Source of the DNA: Bordetella sp. H567
GTDB lineage: Bacteria > Pseudomonadota > Gammaproteobacteria > Burkholderiales > Burkholderiaceae_B
Direction: 5' to 3'
Length of the DNA stretch: 64,000 bases
Assembly: GCF_001704295.1 (NCBI RefSeq)
Contig: NZ_CP012334.1
Coordinates: 652,084-716,083, forward strand
The notes below the pieces were generated by a model, which saw only the letters and a list, made by a program, of their open reading frames with translations, did not search any database and was not told the DNA's origin. Numbering within the stretch: the first letter of the stretch is position 1; each line of letters starts with the position of its first letter. Below, in pieces: positions 50,699 through 57,748 of this stretch. A program made the translations under genes and the position numbers.

Positions 50699-50720
50699 GG
50701 TGAGGAAGTTGGCCAGCAGC

Positions 50721-53540
50721 CTATTGGTCGTTCGGAATCTCGCCGGCGAAAAAGGGGGTGGCGTACAGGCCCAGGGCTTCCAGCTTGGACAGGCTAATGG
50801 CGGTGAGGCGCGCGGTGCGCTGGCCGCGAATGATTTTGTCGGCGTTGTCGATCGGCTTGCCGCCCTGGGTGGCTACGACGCCCGATTGCATCAGCTGCTG
50901 CTTGAAGATCCGCCCGGTCTTGATCGGCAGCGAGTCGAATTTGCCGCGCAGATGCGAAGCGGTGGACAGGTGGTCCATGACGTGGTTGGGGCGCAGGTAT
51001 AGCAGCGTGTCCTCGCCGTCGTCGGTCTGCACCTTGCCCCACGCGTACGGGTACTCGAAGCGCTTGGCTTCCAGCTCGGACAGCAGGATCTCCATGATCC
51101 ACACCCACGGCAGGCGCGTGCCATTGGTGTCAGCGATATGGGTGTTCATCTCGCTGATCAGGTCCTCGGCGAAGTCCCCCTGCCGCGCATCAAAGCCGGC
51201 GAATTCGGCGACGAGCAGCCACGCCGTCAGCACGGCCGCGTAGTTCTCCATCATGCGCTTGGCTGTGGCGTCTCTTTCATCCGACCGGGCGCGGGCCACG
51301 CACCTGGCCAGACACTTGAAATGCAGCTCGCGGATCCGCTCCGGTTTCTGCTCGGCGAGAAACTGCAGCCAGTTCCAGATCGGGAACTGCGGCAGGTCGT
51401 GCGGGATGACGTCGCCCTGTTTGGCAACCGACAGCGACGTGCGGCAGATCTTGGACTGCAGGCTTTCGACGTCGACCTCTTCACCGGCCAGCAGCACGGG
51501 GGCGCACATCAAATAAGGGGTAAGTGTGGCGCCTACGCGGGTGAACTCAAACCGGTACGTCGATTGCAGCAGGCCGTCGATATCAGATAGCACCGTCTTG
51601 GGCAGCTTGGAGAACTCGTCCCAGCCGACCGGCTGCGTGGTATAGGACACCGAAGCGCGGCGCCGGTGGTCCGTTTTCAGCATCTGGCCCGATAGCACCT
51701 GGAAGGAAAGCGTGGCCTGCAGGCTCTCCAGCAGCTTGGACTTGCCTGAGCCCTTCTGAGCCTGCATTTGCAGATGGGGATAGAAACCCAGGATCGACTT
51801 GATATGGGCGCCCAGGCCCCAGACCAAAGCGATCGAGGCGGCGTTGTGATGGAACGTTGCCTGATAAGCGCGCACCACGGTCGCGGCGGCATCGCGCGAG
51901 CCGCGCGGGAACCGCATGTTGTAGTAGAGGCACTGCTTTTGCGGCTCCAGGAAGTAGCAGTCGCTGCCTTCCAGCGCGGCCGGCTCGCCGGCACGCCACG
52001 CGAGCCCGACGAAATTCACGACGTCGCGCGCGCCCAGATGGGCGGTGCGTTCGAGCACGGTCAGCATGCGGGTGAACTGAGTCGGCATCCACACCTGGCC
52101 GAACTTCGCGCGCCACCATTCCAAGTTGTAGAGCCGATCATCGTTGACCACCTCGCGCTGCAGCGCGTTGCCGTGGCGCGGCACCTGGGCACTCACGCCG
52201 AATACCGTCTCGGGTTGAGTGTCGGGCTGGCCGCTCAGGGTAGCGAGGTGGCTTTGAATGCGCAGCCGAGAAAAGCCCGCCACGCGGAACGAGCAGAGGT
52301 CTTCCAGTTCTTCCGACCTCGACGATTCGCCGTCGTCTTTGGAGCTGTCCTTGAACTTGGCGACGTACTGCGTGAAGTCCTCTTTCACCCTGTACCGCCA
52401 ATACACGCCGAAGTCGTGGCCCGGCAGGAATACCCGGCGCGTGCCTTCCATGCGATCGCCGCCGCCGGGCATGCCCGGGATCAGCCACGCTTCGAGCATC
52501 TTCAGGCGGCGCGTCAGCTCGTCGGCACCGCTCGTTTTCAGCACGTCGTTTATATCCTCGCCGTCCTCCCAATCCTGCATGTCGACCAGCATCGAGCTGA
52601 TGTCCAGCGCGGTCAGGATCTCGGACAAGCGCCATGCCGCCGCGAGCCCTGGGCGCCGGCCGGTGCGCTCATTCACCGCGTCGGTGTGGTCAAGTGCGAT
52701 GCGCACGCTCTTGCCACGCAGGAACGTCCAATCGATCGCTTCCACGTTGCCGGTGCCGCGGATCGCGAAAGCTGCCGTGCCGGAGGGCAGGCCAGCGCAC
52801 TCGACGGACAGCGCGTTGATCGGGCTCTCGACCACGTACACCGTGTGGGCGCGATCCAGGCGCCGGCGGTCGCTCGTCCATCCATAACCCAATTTCTCGC
52901 CTTGACACTGCGTCTTCACGCCGCCGTTGATCGCAGGATCGACATAGCGTAGGTCGACGGCCGCCACGCGCGAGGTATCCGGGAAGCGTACGATGAACGC
53001 CGCCGCCGGCCCGCCGTGCCCGGCCTCCCCGGCTGGCACCTTGTCGCTAACCCAGGTGTTCCAGCCGACTGAGCGTTGCGCGATCGCGCGCTCGATCACG
53101 GCTTCGGCTATCCCTCTCCCGGACAGATAGGCCACGGCCGGCTTGGCATCGGCCTGGCAACGGTCGGCGATGTAGTCGACGGTGCTCTTACGCTCAGCAG
53201 GCGCAGCGTCACCTGGCTTGGGCATTTCTGGCATCGGGATTCCGTACCATTGCCCGAGCATCTTCGCGGCCTCCAGCGGGTCGCCGGCCTTGCCGCAGTA
53301 GATCATCAGATCGATGGTGCTGCCTCCGGTATCGGCAGACCAATCCATCCATCCGCGCTTGCCCTCCTTCTCGTAAATGGAAAGCGAAGCGTTCGTGTCC
53401 GTGTGCCCCGGGCTGTGGTAGTTGCCACGGCTCCCCTGACGCTTCAAGCCCAGCCGCTCGGCCAGATCATGCAGGTCGATGTCGCTCTTGATTCGACCGA
53501 ACCATTTAGCCATCGCGGGGTTCTGTGATGTTGCTTGCAT
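50721..53540 (-). CDS. P4-alpha-like primase/helicase (DUF927 type)
   Basis: The 939-residue protein has the order expected of a phage replication protein. An N-terminal CHC2-like primase part (about 25-85; NYHSPGHTDTNASLSIYE with the zinc cysteines lost) is followed by a Toprim region (VYVVESPINALS, about 235) and a C-terminal DUF927/AAA helicase with Walker A AQKGSGKSKLLE (about 600). It should prime and unwind the element's origin, probably binding the repeats next to it. It ends the early operon and starts 1 bp after alpA. The missing zinc ligands mean primase activity is not certain. Confidence 0.85.
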   Translation of the reverse strand: MQATSQNPAMAKWFGRIKSDIDLHDLAERLGLKRQGSRGNYHSPGHTDTNASLSIYEKEGKRGWMDWSADTGGSTIDLMIYCGKAGDPLEAAKMLGQWYGIPMPEMPKPGDAAPAERKSTVDYIADRCQADAKPAVAYLSGRGIAEAVIERAIAQRSVGWNTWVSDKVPAGEAGHGGPAAAFIVRFPDTSRVAAVDLRYVDPAINGGVKTQCQGEKLGYGWTSDRRRLDRAHTVYVVESPINALSVECAGLPSGTAAFAIRGTGNVEAIDWTFLRGKSVRIALDHTDAVNERTGRRPGLAAAWRLSEILTALDISSMLVDMQDWEDGEDINDVLKTSGADELTRRLKMLEAWLIPGMPGGGDRMEGTRRVFLPGHDFGVYWRYRVKEDFTQYVAKFKDSSKDDGESSRSEELEDLCSFRVAGFSRLRIQSHLATLSGQPDTQPETVFGVSAQVPRHGNALQREVVNDDRLYNLEWWRAKFGQVWMPTQFTRMLTVLERTAHLGARDVVNFVGLAWRAGEPAALEGSDCYFLEPQKQCLYYNMRFPRGSRDAAATVVRAYQATFHHNAASIALVWGLGAHIKSILGFYPHLQMQAQKGSGKSKLLESLQATLSFQVLSGQMLKTDHRRRASVSYTTQPVGWDEFSKLPKTVLSDIDGLLQSTYRFEFTRVGATLTPYLMCAPVLLAGEEVDVESLQSKICRTSLSVAKQGDVIPHDLPQFPIWNWLQFLAEQKPERIRELHFKCLARCVARARSDERDATAKRMMENYAAVLTAWLLVAEFAGFDARQGDFAEDLISEMNTHIADTNGTRLPWVWIMEILLSELEAKRFEYPYAWGKVQTDDGEDTLLYLRPNHVMDHLSTASHLRGKFDSLPIKTGRIFKQQLMQSGVVATQGGKPIDNADKIIRGQRTARLTAISLSKLEALGLYATPFFAGEIPNDQ

Positions 53541-53541
53541 A

Positions 53542-53775
53542 TTATTTCTGGCCTACTGTGCCGGCGCGATAAGTTGCGGGTGATTCGATCCAGGCCAGCA
53601 CGTCGCGGCCACGGTAACGTGTGCAGCGGCTGCTAAGCCTTACGGGCTGCGGCGCGGTTCCTGCAAGGACGTGGCGTCGCCAGGTCTCTCGGCCGATGCG
53701 CACAAACGGCGCGATGTCTGCCCACGAATACAGGGCCTCACCTGCCAGTTCTTTCAATACGCTGCCCGTGCTCAT
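53542..53775 (-). CDS. AlpA-like helix-turn-helix regulator
   Basis: The 77-residue protein resembles AlpA/excisionase-type winged-helix regulators, with ALYSWADIAPFVRIGRETWRRHVLAG followed by the wing RYRGRDVLAWI. Such proteins in P4-like elements activate integrase or excision genes. Its start overlaps the preceding 34-codon gene (ATGA) and its end touches the primase gene, so it is part of one early transcript. Confidence 0.7.
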   Translation of the reverse strand: MSTGSVLKELAGEALYSWADIAPFVRIGRETWRRHVLAGTAPQPVRLSSRCTRYRGRDVLAWIESPATYRAGTVGQK

Positions 53776-53876
53776 GCTGTCTCCTCGCTATTGCCGCGTA
53801 CCGCCAGGGCCGTGGCGATGGGACGGACCCAGATCGGCGTGGACGATAGTTGGAACGATTCACCGGTAGTGTTCAT
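53772..53876 (-). CDS. Small prophage protein, 34 residues, unknown
   Basis: ATG 53876 to TGA 53772. It overlaps the 57-residue gene before it and alpA after it by 4 bp each (ATGA), the same coupling used elsewhere in this operon, which is the main evidence that it is translated. The sequence starts MNTTGESFQLSSTPIWVRP; there is no recognisable domain. A longer open frame covers it in the same reading but lacks any coding character upstream. Confidence 0.5.
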   Translation of the reverse strand: MNTTGESFQLSSTPIWVRPIATALAVRGNSEETA

Positions 53877-54046
53877 GAGCGCGGCGTGTTGGAACGGAAA
53901 AGGGTCTGCACGTGACGAAGGATTTCGATGCGGGCATTGCCCAGCGCAAGCACCTGGTCTTCGTTCATCGCGGGAAAGGGCAAGGCACGGTAGGCGTTGA
54001 TCAGGCTCAACAGTTTGTTGAGCCATATGAGGTGGTCGTGGTTCAT
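53873..54046 (-). CDS. Small prophage protein, 57 residues, unknown
   Basis: ATG 54046 to TGA 53873. The start follows the previous stop by one base (TGACATG), and its end overlaps the next ATG. The product begins MNHDHLIWLNKLLSLINAYR and is predicted to be mostly helical (LPFPAMNEDQVLALGNARIEILRHVQTLF). No domain is recognised. Gene packing is the evidence for coding. Confidence 0.55.
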   Translation of the reverse strand: MNHDHLIWLNKLLSLINAYRALPFPAMNEDQVLALGNARIEILRHVQTLFRSNTPRS

Positions 54047-54047
54047 G

Positions 54048-54293
54048 TCAGTCGTCTATGTCAGCGGCGCACGCACGCTTGAAGTCGCGCGGGGCTGCGG
54101 GTTGGGAAGGAGCAACGGTCGAGGCGCCTGCTTGGTGAGGCGCCGGCTCACGACGTCCTGCGGCCTTGCTTAGCGCTTCTGCCGTGATCGCCAGGCATCG
54201 GGCCAGCACGGGACTGCGCAGAGCCTCGTCGAGGGATCCCCGAAGGTGCGCGGCGCGGTGCGCCTTGTTCAGTTCGTCGCGTGTGGGTGCCAT
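54048..54293 (-). CDS. Small prophage protein, 81 residues, unknown
   Basis: I start it at ATG 54293, four bases after the previous stop; the open frame extends upstream across the neighbouring gene but looks non-coding there. The sequence is MAPTRDELNKAHRAAHLRG, then an alanine/leucine-rich helix and a basic, proline-rich tail ending ACAADIDD. It may bind nucleic acid or be a phage accessory factor; no family is recognised. Confidence 0.5.
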   Translation of the reverse strand: MAPTRDELNKAHRAAHLRGSLDEALRSPVLARCLAITAEALSKAAGRREPAPHQAGASTVAPSQPAAPRDFKRACAADIDD

Positions 54294-54297
54294 GAGG

Positions 54298-54588
54298 TCA
54301 ATGGGGCTGGCGACCGCGGCCGTAGTAGTGGCTGGCAGGCAAGGGCAGCATGCCGCCGCTCTGACGGTCATAGCGATCGATGGTCCGGCGTGCGGACGTC
54401 TGAACGTTGATGAGCGCGCACAGCATTGCGGCATACAACTCCTTGTCGCCATCTGCCGCTCGGAGGATGAGCGCGGCGTCGAACTTTCCTTCGGGGCAGA
54501 TCAGCCGGGTTAGGAGTCGGTCAAGAGCGCTCAGCTGCCACACCGTCGTTGGCAGTAGTACGGGCTGGTCAGGCGAGGGATGCTGCAT
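54298..54588 (-). CDS. Small prophage protein, 96 residues, unknown
   Basis: ATG 54588 has a good AAGGAAC ribosome-binding site. The product (MQHPSPDQPVLLPTTVWQLS...) is mostly helical with a basic tail ending SHYYGRGRQPH. A central stretch AALILRAADGDKELYAAML suggests a helical bundle. No known family is recognised. It is part of the early operon. Confidence 0.55.
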   Translation of the reverse strand: MQHPSPDQPVLLPTTVWQLSALDRLLTRLICPEGKFDAALILRAADGDKELYAAMLCALINVQTSARRTIDRYDRQSGGMLPLPASHYYGRGRQPH

Positions 54589-54672
54589 TTCTGTTCCTTT
54601 AGGCAACAAGAATCCGGCGGCGGCCGGGAGACCGTCGATCGGGCAACGCTGGGATAGGGTGGGAACGCTGGC

Positions 54673-55092
54673 TTAGTGGGGCGTGGCCGTGCCGGCGAGA
54701 AGCGCTTGGGCGGTGAGCAGCTGAGAGATCTCGAATGCGGAGACGATGCGCTTGCTATTCGTAGCGCGGTCGATCACCACAATGCCATAGGCAGTGCTGC
54801 GGTCGATATCGATCGCCACACGGGCCTGAGTGCTCAGGTATTCGCAGATCGCGTGGGCGGCGAGCGTCGAGGCGGTATCGGCTGAGACCTCCGCGCGTTG
54901 CATCAGGAAGGCGGTGACGCGCTCCAGCAGCAGGTTCTTGTCCATGGCGGCATAGGGGCGTCCATCGGCCCGGAAATGCAGCCGCACAAACTCGTACGCC
55001 TCCGCGCGCAGCTCATCTTGAGAAGGGATACAGCTGTGCGACAGCGGACCGGGTACTATCGCGGCGCGCTGCCGCAGGGGTTGGACGTTCAT
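54673..55092 (-). CDS. Prophage protein, 139 residues, unknown
   Basis: The ATG overlaps the end of the Ogr-like gene (ATGA) and has an AAGGGAG site. Visible are a helical segment DELRAEAYEFVRLHFRADG and an alpha/beta region with VAIDIDRSTAYGIVVIDRATN that could be a small enzyme-like or binding fold. I do not recognise a family. It is encoded among the early genes. Confidence 0.55.
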   Translation of the reverse strand: MNVQPLRQRAAIVPGPLSHSCIPSQDELRAEAYEFVRLHFRADGRPYAAMDKNLLLERVTAFLMQRAEVSADTASTLAAHAICEYLSTQARVAIDIDRSTAYGIVVIDRATNSKRIVSAFEISQLLTAQALLAGTATPH

Positions 55093-55394
55093 ACGGAAAG
55101 GCTCCCTTGGCGTGGGTCGTTCCGAAGCTCAGCCGCGGCGCGGCGCAGCTCGGTAACAGGGGACAGTGGAAGGTGAACTTCTTGATGCGGCATGGAAGAA
55201 GGGGAGAGGGTGCGTACGGCCTCCAACGTGGCGACCCAGGTGTGCCCGCAAATATGGTTGTGACACTGAAATTCCAGCTCGCGAAGGGTTCGCGAAAGCG
55301 CGCGGCTCGATCGGACCAGCGATGGGGTGTCGCAGTGCGGGCATTGCATCCGAATGCCGTTCGCGCGTTGTGGTGTCAGCGTCGAAGTGGTCAT
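55089..55394 (-). CDS. Ogr/Delta-type zinc-finger transcription activator
   Basis: From ATG 55394 the 101-residue product begins MTTSTLTPQRANGIRMQCPHCD and matches the P2 Ogr / P4 Delta family. It has C-x2-C followed by a second cysteine pair C-x4-C in FQCHNHICGHTWVATLEAVRTLSPS. Such proteins switch on phage late promoters. It overlaps the Cro-like gene and the next gene by 4 bp each. The long open frame upstream of 55394 is not part of it. Finding it in the early operon rather than after gene D is unlike P2. Confidence 0.85.
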   Translation of the reverse strand: MTTSTLTPQRANGIRMQCPHCDTPSLVRSSRALSRTLRELEFQCHNHICGHTWVATLEAVRTLSPSSMPHQEVHLPLSPVTELRRAAAELRNDPRQGSLSV

Positions 55395-55594
55395 TGGTTG
55401 AGATAAATGTCGTTGAAGGTGAAGCGTTTCCCGCGGGTCTGGGCGAACTGGATGAGGCGCCGCGCGGTGTCGGGTGGCATTTCTTGGCGCCCACGTTCGT
55501 ACTGCGACACAAGCGATTGGCTTATGCCAAGGGCGGTAGCTAACTCGGCCTGGGTCAATCCAAGGGTTTGGCGGATGCGTCGGGTGGGGTTCAT
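55391..55594 (-). CDS. Cro-like XRE-family regulator
   Basis: The 67-residue protein is little more than a helix-turn-helix: RQTLGLTQAELATALGISQSLVSQYERG, the XRE signature. It is the first gene of the minus-strand early operon and is divergent from the CI-like repressor, with the shared operator region between them. It probably lowers repressor or early expression. It is followed by the Ogr-like gene with a 4-bp overlap. Confidence 0.85.
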   Translation of the reverse strand: MNPTRRIRQTLGLTQAELATALGISQSLVSQYERGRQEMPPDTARRLIQFAQTRGKRFTFNDIYLNQ

Positions 55595-55599
55595 GCATA

Positions 55600-55656
55600 A
55601 ATAGTACGGTCATTACTATTCTATTGCAATATGAATCTCATTTTTAAAATAGTACG
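55600..55656. promoter_or_regulatory. Divergent operator/promoter region of the lysogeny switch
   Basis: AATAGTA and TACTATT form a perfect 7-bp inverted repeat (55600-55606 / 55614-55620). A direct copy of the left arm, AATAGTACG, lies at 55648-55656, exactly 48 bp further. The region is AT-rich and holds TTGCAA (55624) and TAAAAT (55645) as possible promoter elements. The sites lie between the two regulator genes, where operators are expected. Confidence 0.65.
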
Positions 55657-55676
55657 TGTCCTAATAAAGTTGCACG

Positions 55677-56132
55677 ATGGCGACAAACATACTCAGCCGT
55701 GAGCAGATAGAAGATGCGGCGCGACTCAAGGCGATTTTCAACGCCAAGAAGCAACCACTACGTCTCACGCAGGAAAGCCTTGCCGCGCGACTGGGGTTCT
55801 CGAACCAGAGCGGGGTGAGCCATTATCTGAACGCGAAGGCGGCGCTCAACATCAATGCAGCGGTGCTGTTTGCCGAAGCGTTGCAGGTCTCGGTAGGCGA
55901 CTTCAGCCCTAGATTACAAAGCGAAATAGACCGCATTGCCCAGTTCGCGACCGGGATGCCTGCGCCCCGGGCGGCTCGCGTCCAATCGGAATGGCCGTTT
56001 AGCGTCACACGCGAGCAATACGACCGGCTCAGCCGAGGTGACAAGGCCCGTATAAACGTGATGTTCGAGACCTTCGTCCGCAATTTCGCCGACCTGGAGA
56101 GACCGCGAAAAAAGTCGTCGCGAGCCGCCTGA
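55677..56132 (+). CDS. CI-like phage repressor (helix-turn-helix)
   Basis: The 151-residue protein has an N-terminal helix-turn-helix, LTQESLAARLGFSNQSGVSHYLNAKAAL (about 29-56), and a short C-terminal part without the peptidase motif of LexA-type repressors, so it may not be inactivated by RecA. It is the only plus-strand gene among the regulators and reads away from the Cro-like gene. It presumably keeps the prophage silent. Confidence 0.8.
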   Translation: MATNILSREQIEDAARLKAIFNAKKQPLRLTQESLAARLGFSNQSGVSHYLNAKAALNINAAVLFAEALQVSVGDFSPRLQSEIDRIAQFATGMPAPRAARVQSEWPFSVTREQYDRLSRGDKARINVMFETFVRNFADLERPRKKSSRAA

Positions 56133-56249
56133 ACGGGGCAAGTGCATCCGCTGTCAGGGGAACGTCATCCACGTTTCGTTTCGGGGGTCCGGGAAGCCGG
56201 CTCGTAACTGATTATGAAATTTTGCAGGACCCGTGAAGACTGGACGCAC

Positions 56250-57278
56250 CTATGAATCGGTATCGTCCGGGTCTCCGGGCTCGACATCGACGGCATTTGT
56301 CTCTGCTTCGATACTTGTGGTCAGTCCCTGGGCTTCATTGAGCGTGTGTCGCAGCTGCTTGATAAGCCATACCGTCTCGCCGACCGGCTGCTTCATGTCG
56401 GGGAACTGGACTTTGTGTTGGGCCGACAGCGACGGGTCGCCGAAGGCGAGATCGTAGGTCATGGTGGCGGTACCGCGCTTGATCCGTTCCCACTCAGCAC
56501 GCGCCGCATCCAGGGCGTCGGATTCGCTCGCGAACGTTTCGTGTAGCCGCTTGGCGTTCCCGATCACACCCGCGACAACACTGCGCCGCGTCTTGTGGCG
56601 CTTGTCCTGCCAGAAGGCCCGAACGCCGGTATAGGCGTCCCGATCGGCCACGTGGTATCGGAATTTGTCGCCATCCGTGCGATAGATGGTATGTACCGGC
56701 AGATCGGTCCCGTCAACCTTTTGGCCGCCCTTGATCGGGATGAACAGAAGCCGTCCTTCCTTCACCGTTGCAACGGCGTCGTAGCGCTTGCCGATGCGAT
56801 TCAGGAAGGCAATGTCAGATTCGTTGGTCTGGTCGATATGGGGTACCACCACGTCGCCGAAAGTCGCGACCTCGGACTTCAGGCCGTGGGCCTTCGCGAT
56901 CACGGCGACGATGTCGCGTATTTTCTGTTTGTGGAAGCTGCGTTCGGTGCGGGTACGCAACTCGCTTGTGAGGTTGGCGCTCCGCGCCCTTACGGTGATG
57001 GTGTCGGGGGCACCGGAGTATTCCACTTCGTCGACCGTGTACGTGCCCTTGTCGACCATGCCGGTCGACTGGAAGCCTAGGTAGACACGTAGCACTGCCT
57101 CTCTCGCCGGGATCGCCAAGGCGCCGTCCGTGTCGTCCAGTTCGATGTCGAGCTGGTCGGCCTGTTCCGCACGGCACTCGGTGACGCCGAGCGATATGAG
57201 CCGCGGCTTCAAAACGCCGGTCAAGTCCGTATCTCCCAACGTCACGCGCCAGAGTGGGACGTCGAAGGCGCGCCTCAC
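56250..57278 (-). CDS. Phage tail hub / late control protein D (P2 gpD)
   Basis: The 342-residue protein matches P2 gpD, which forms the baseplate hub at the end of the tail tube. Matching segments include the early FDVPLWRVTLGDTDLTGVL, the SEV-type region GLKSEVATFGDVVVPHIDQTNESDIAFLNRIGKRY, and GDRDAYTGVRAFWQD-like DRDAYTGVRAFW. It overlaps U by 4 bp. In P2 this gene is the last in the tail operon, as it is here. Confidence 0.93.
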   Translation of the reverse strand: MRRAFDVPLWRVTLGDTDLTGVLKPRLISLGVTECRAEQADQLDIELDDTDGALAIPAREAVLRVYLGFQSTGMVDKGTYTVDEVEYSGAPDTITVRARSANLTSELRTRTERSFHKQKIRDIVAVIAKAHGLKSEVATFGDVVVPHIDQTNESDIAFLNRIGKRYDAVATVKEGRLLFIPIKGGQKVDGTDLPVHTIYRTDGDKFRYHVADRDAYTGVRAFWQDKRHKTRRSVVAGVIGNAKRLHETFASESDALDAARAEWERIKRGTATMTYDLAFGDPSLSAQHKVQFPDMKQPVGETVWLIKQLRHTLNEAQGLTTSIEAETNAVDVEPGDPDDTDS

Positions 57279-57739
57279 TGAAAGATGCTCCAGTCCGCCG
57301 GCGAGCCGTTCATCAGGTCGACCGGAATCTGTAGGCCGTCACCGAGTAGCGAGCGCGCCTGGCTGTTATCGACGCATTCGAGCACGATGCTGAACTCAAT
57401 GCGCCGGGCCTGGCCGGTGATATAGAACAGTGTCTGGGTCTCGTCGACGGAGTTGATCTTGTACGCGCCCATTACCACCCCGGCGCCGGTTAGCAGCAGG
57501 TAGGGTTTGCCTGTTCCCGCCATCCTGCGCACCAGATCGATTGACGCTGCGCTGCCGGTTAACTCGGGGGCTACCCAGCCCGACAGCGTTATCACGTCGT
57601 CGCCGGGGCCAATGTACTGAGACGCTTGCCGTGCGCCGATCCGGGAGTTCTTCGCGTACCGCCAGTCAGTGTGGCGCTGCAGCGTCTGGTAGGCGATTGT
57701 GGGCAGGCCGAAAACGAACATGCCGATGCACATCATCAT
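57275..57739 (-). CDS. Phage tail terminator-like protein U (P2 gpU)
   Basis: The 154-residue protein matches P2 gpU, needed to complete the tail tube. The diagnostic start region MMMCIGMFVFGLPTIAYQTLQR and the middle WVAPELTGSAASID and ADWSIFQ C-terminus are visible. It follows T by 9 bp and overlaps D (ATGA). Confidence 0.93.
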   Translation of the reverse strand: MMMCIGMFVFGLPTIAYQTLQRHTDWRYAKNSRIGARQASQYIGPGDDVITLSGWVAPELTGSAASIDLVRRMAGTGKPYLLLTGAGVVMGAYKINSVDETQTLFYITGQARRIEFSIVLECVDNSQARSLLGDGLQIPVDLMNGSPADWSIFQ

Positions 57740-57748
57740 GGCGGGGTC

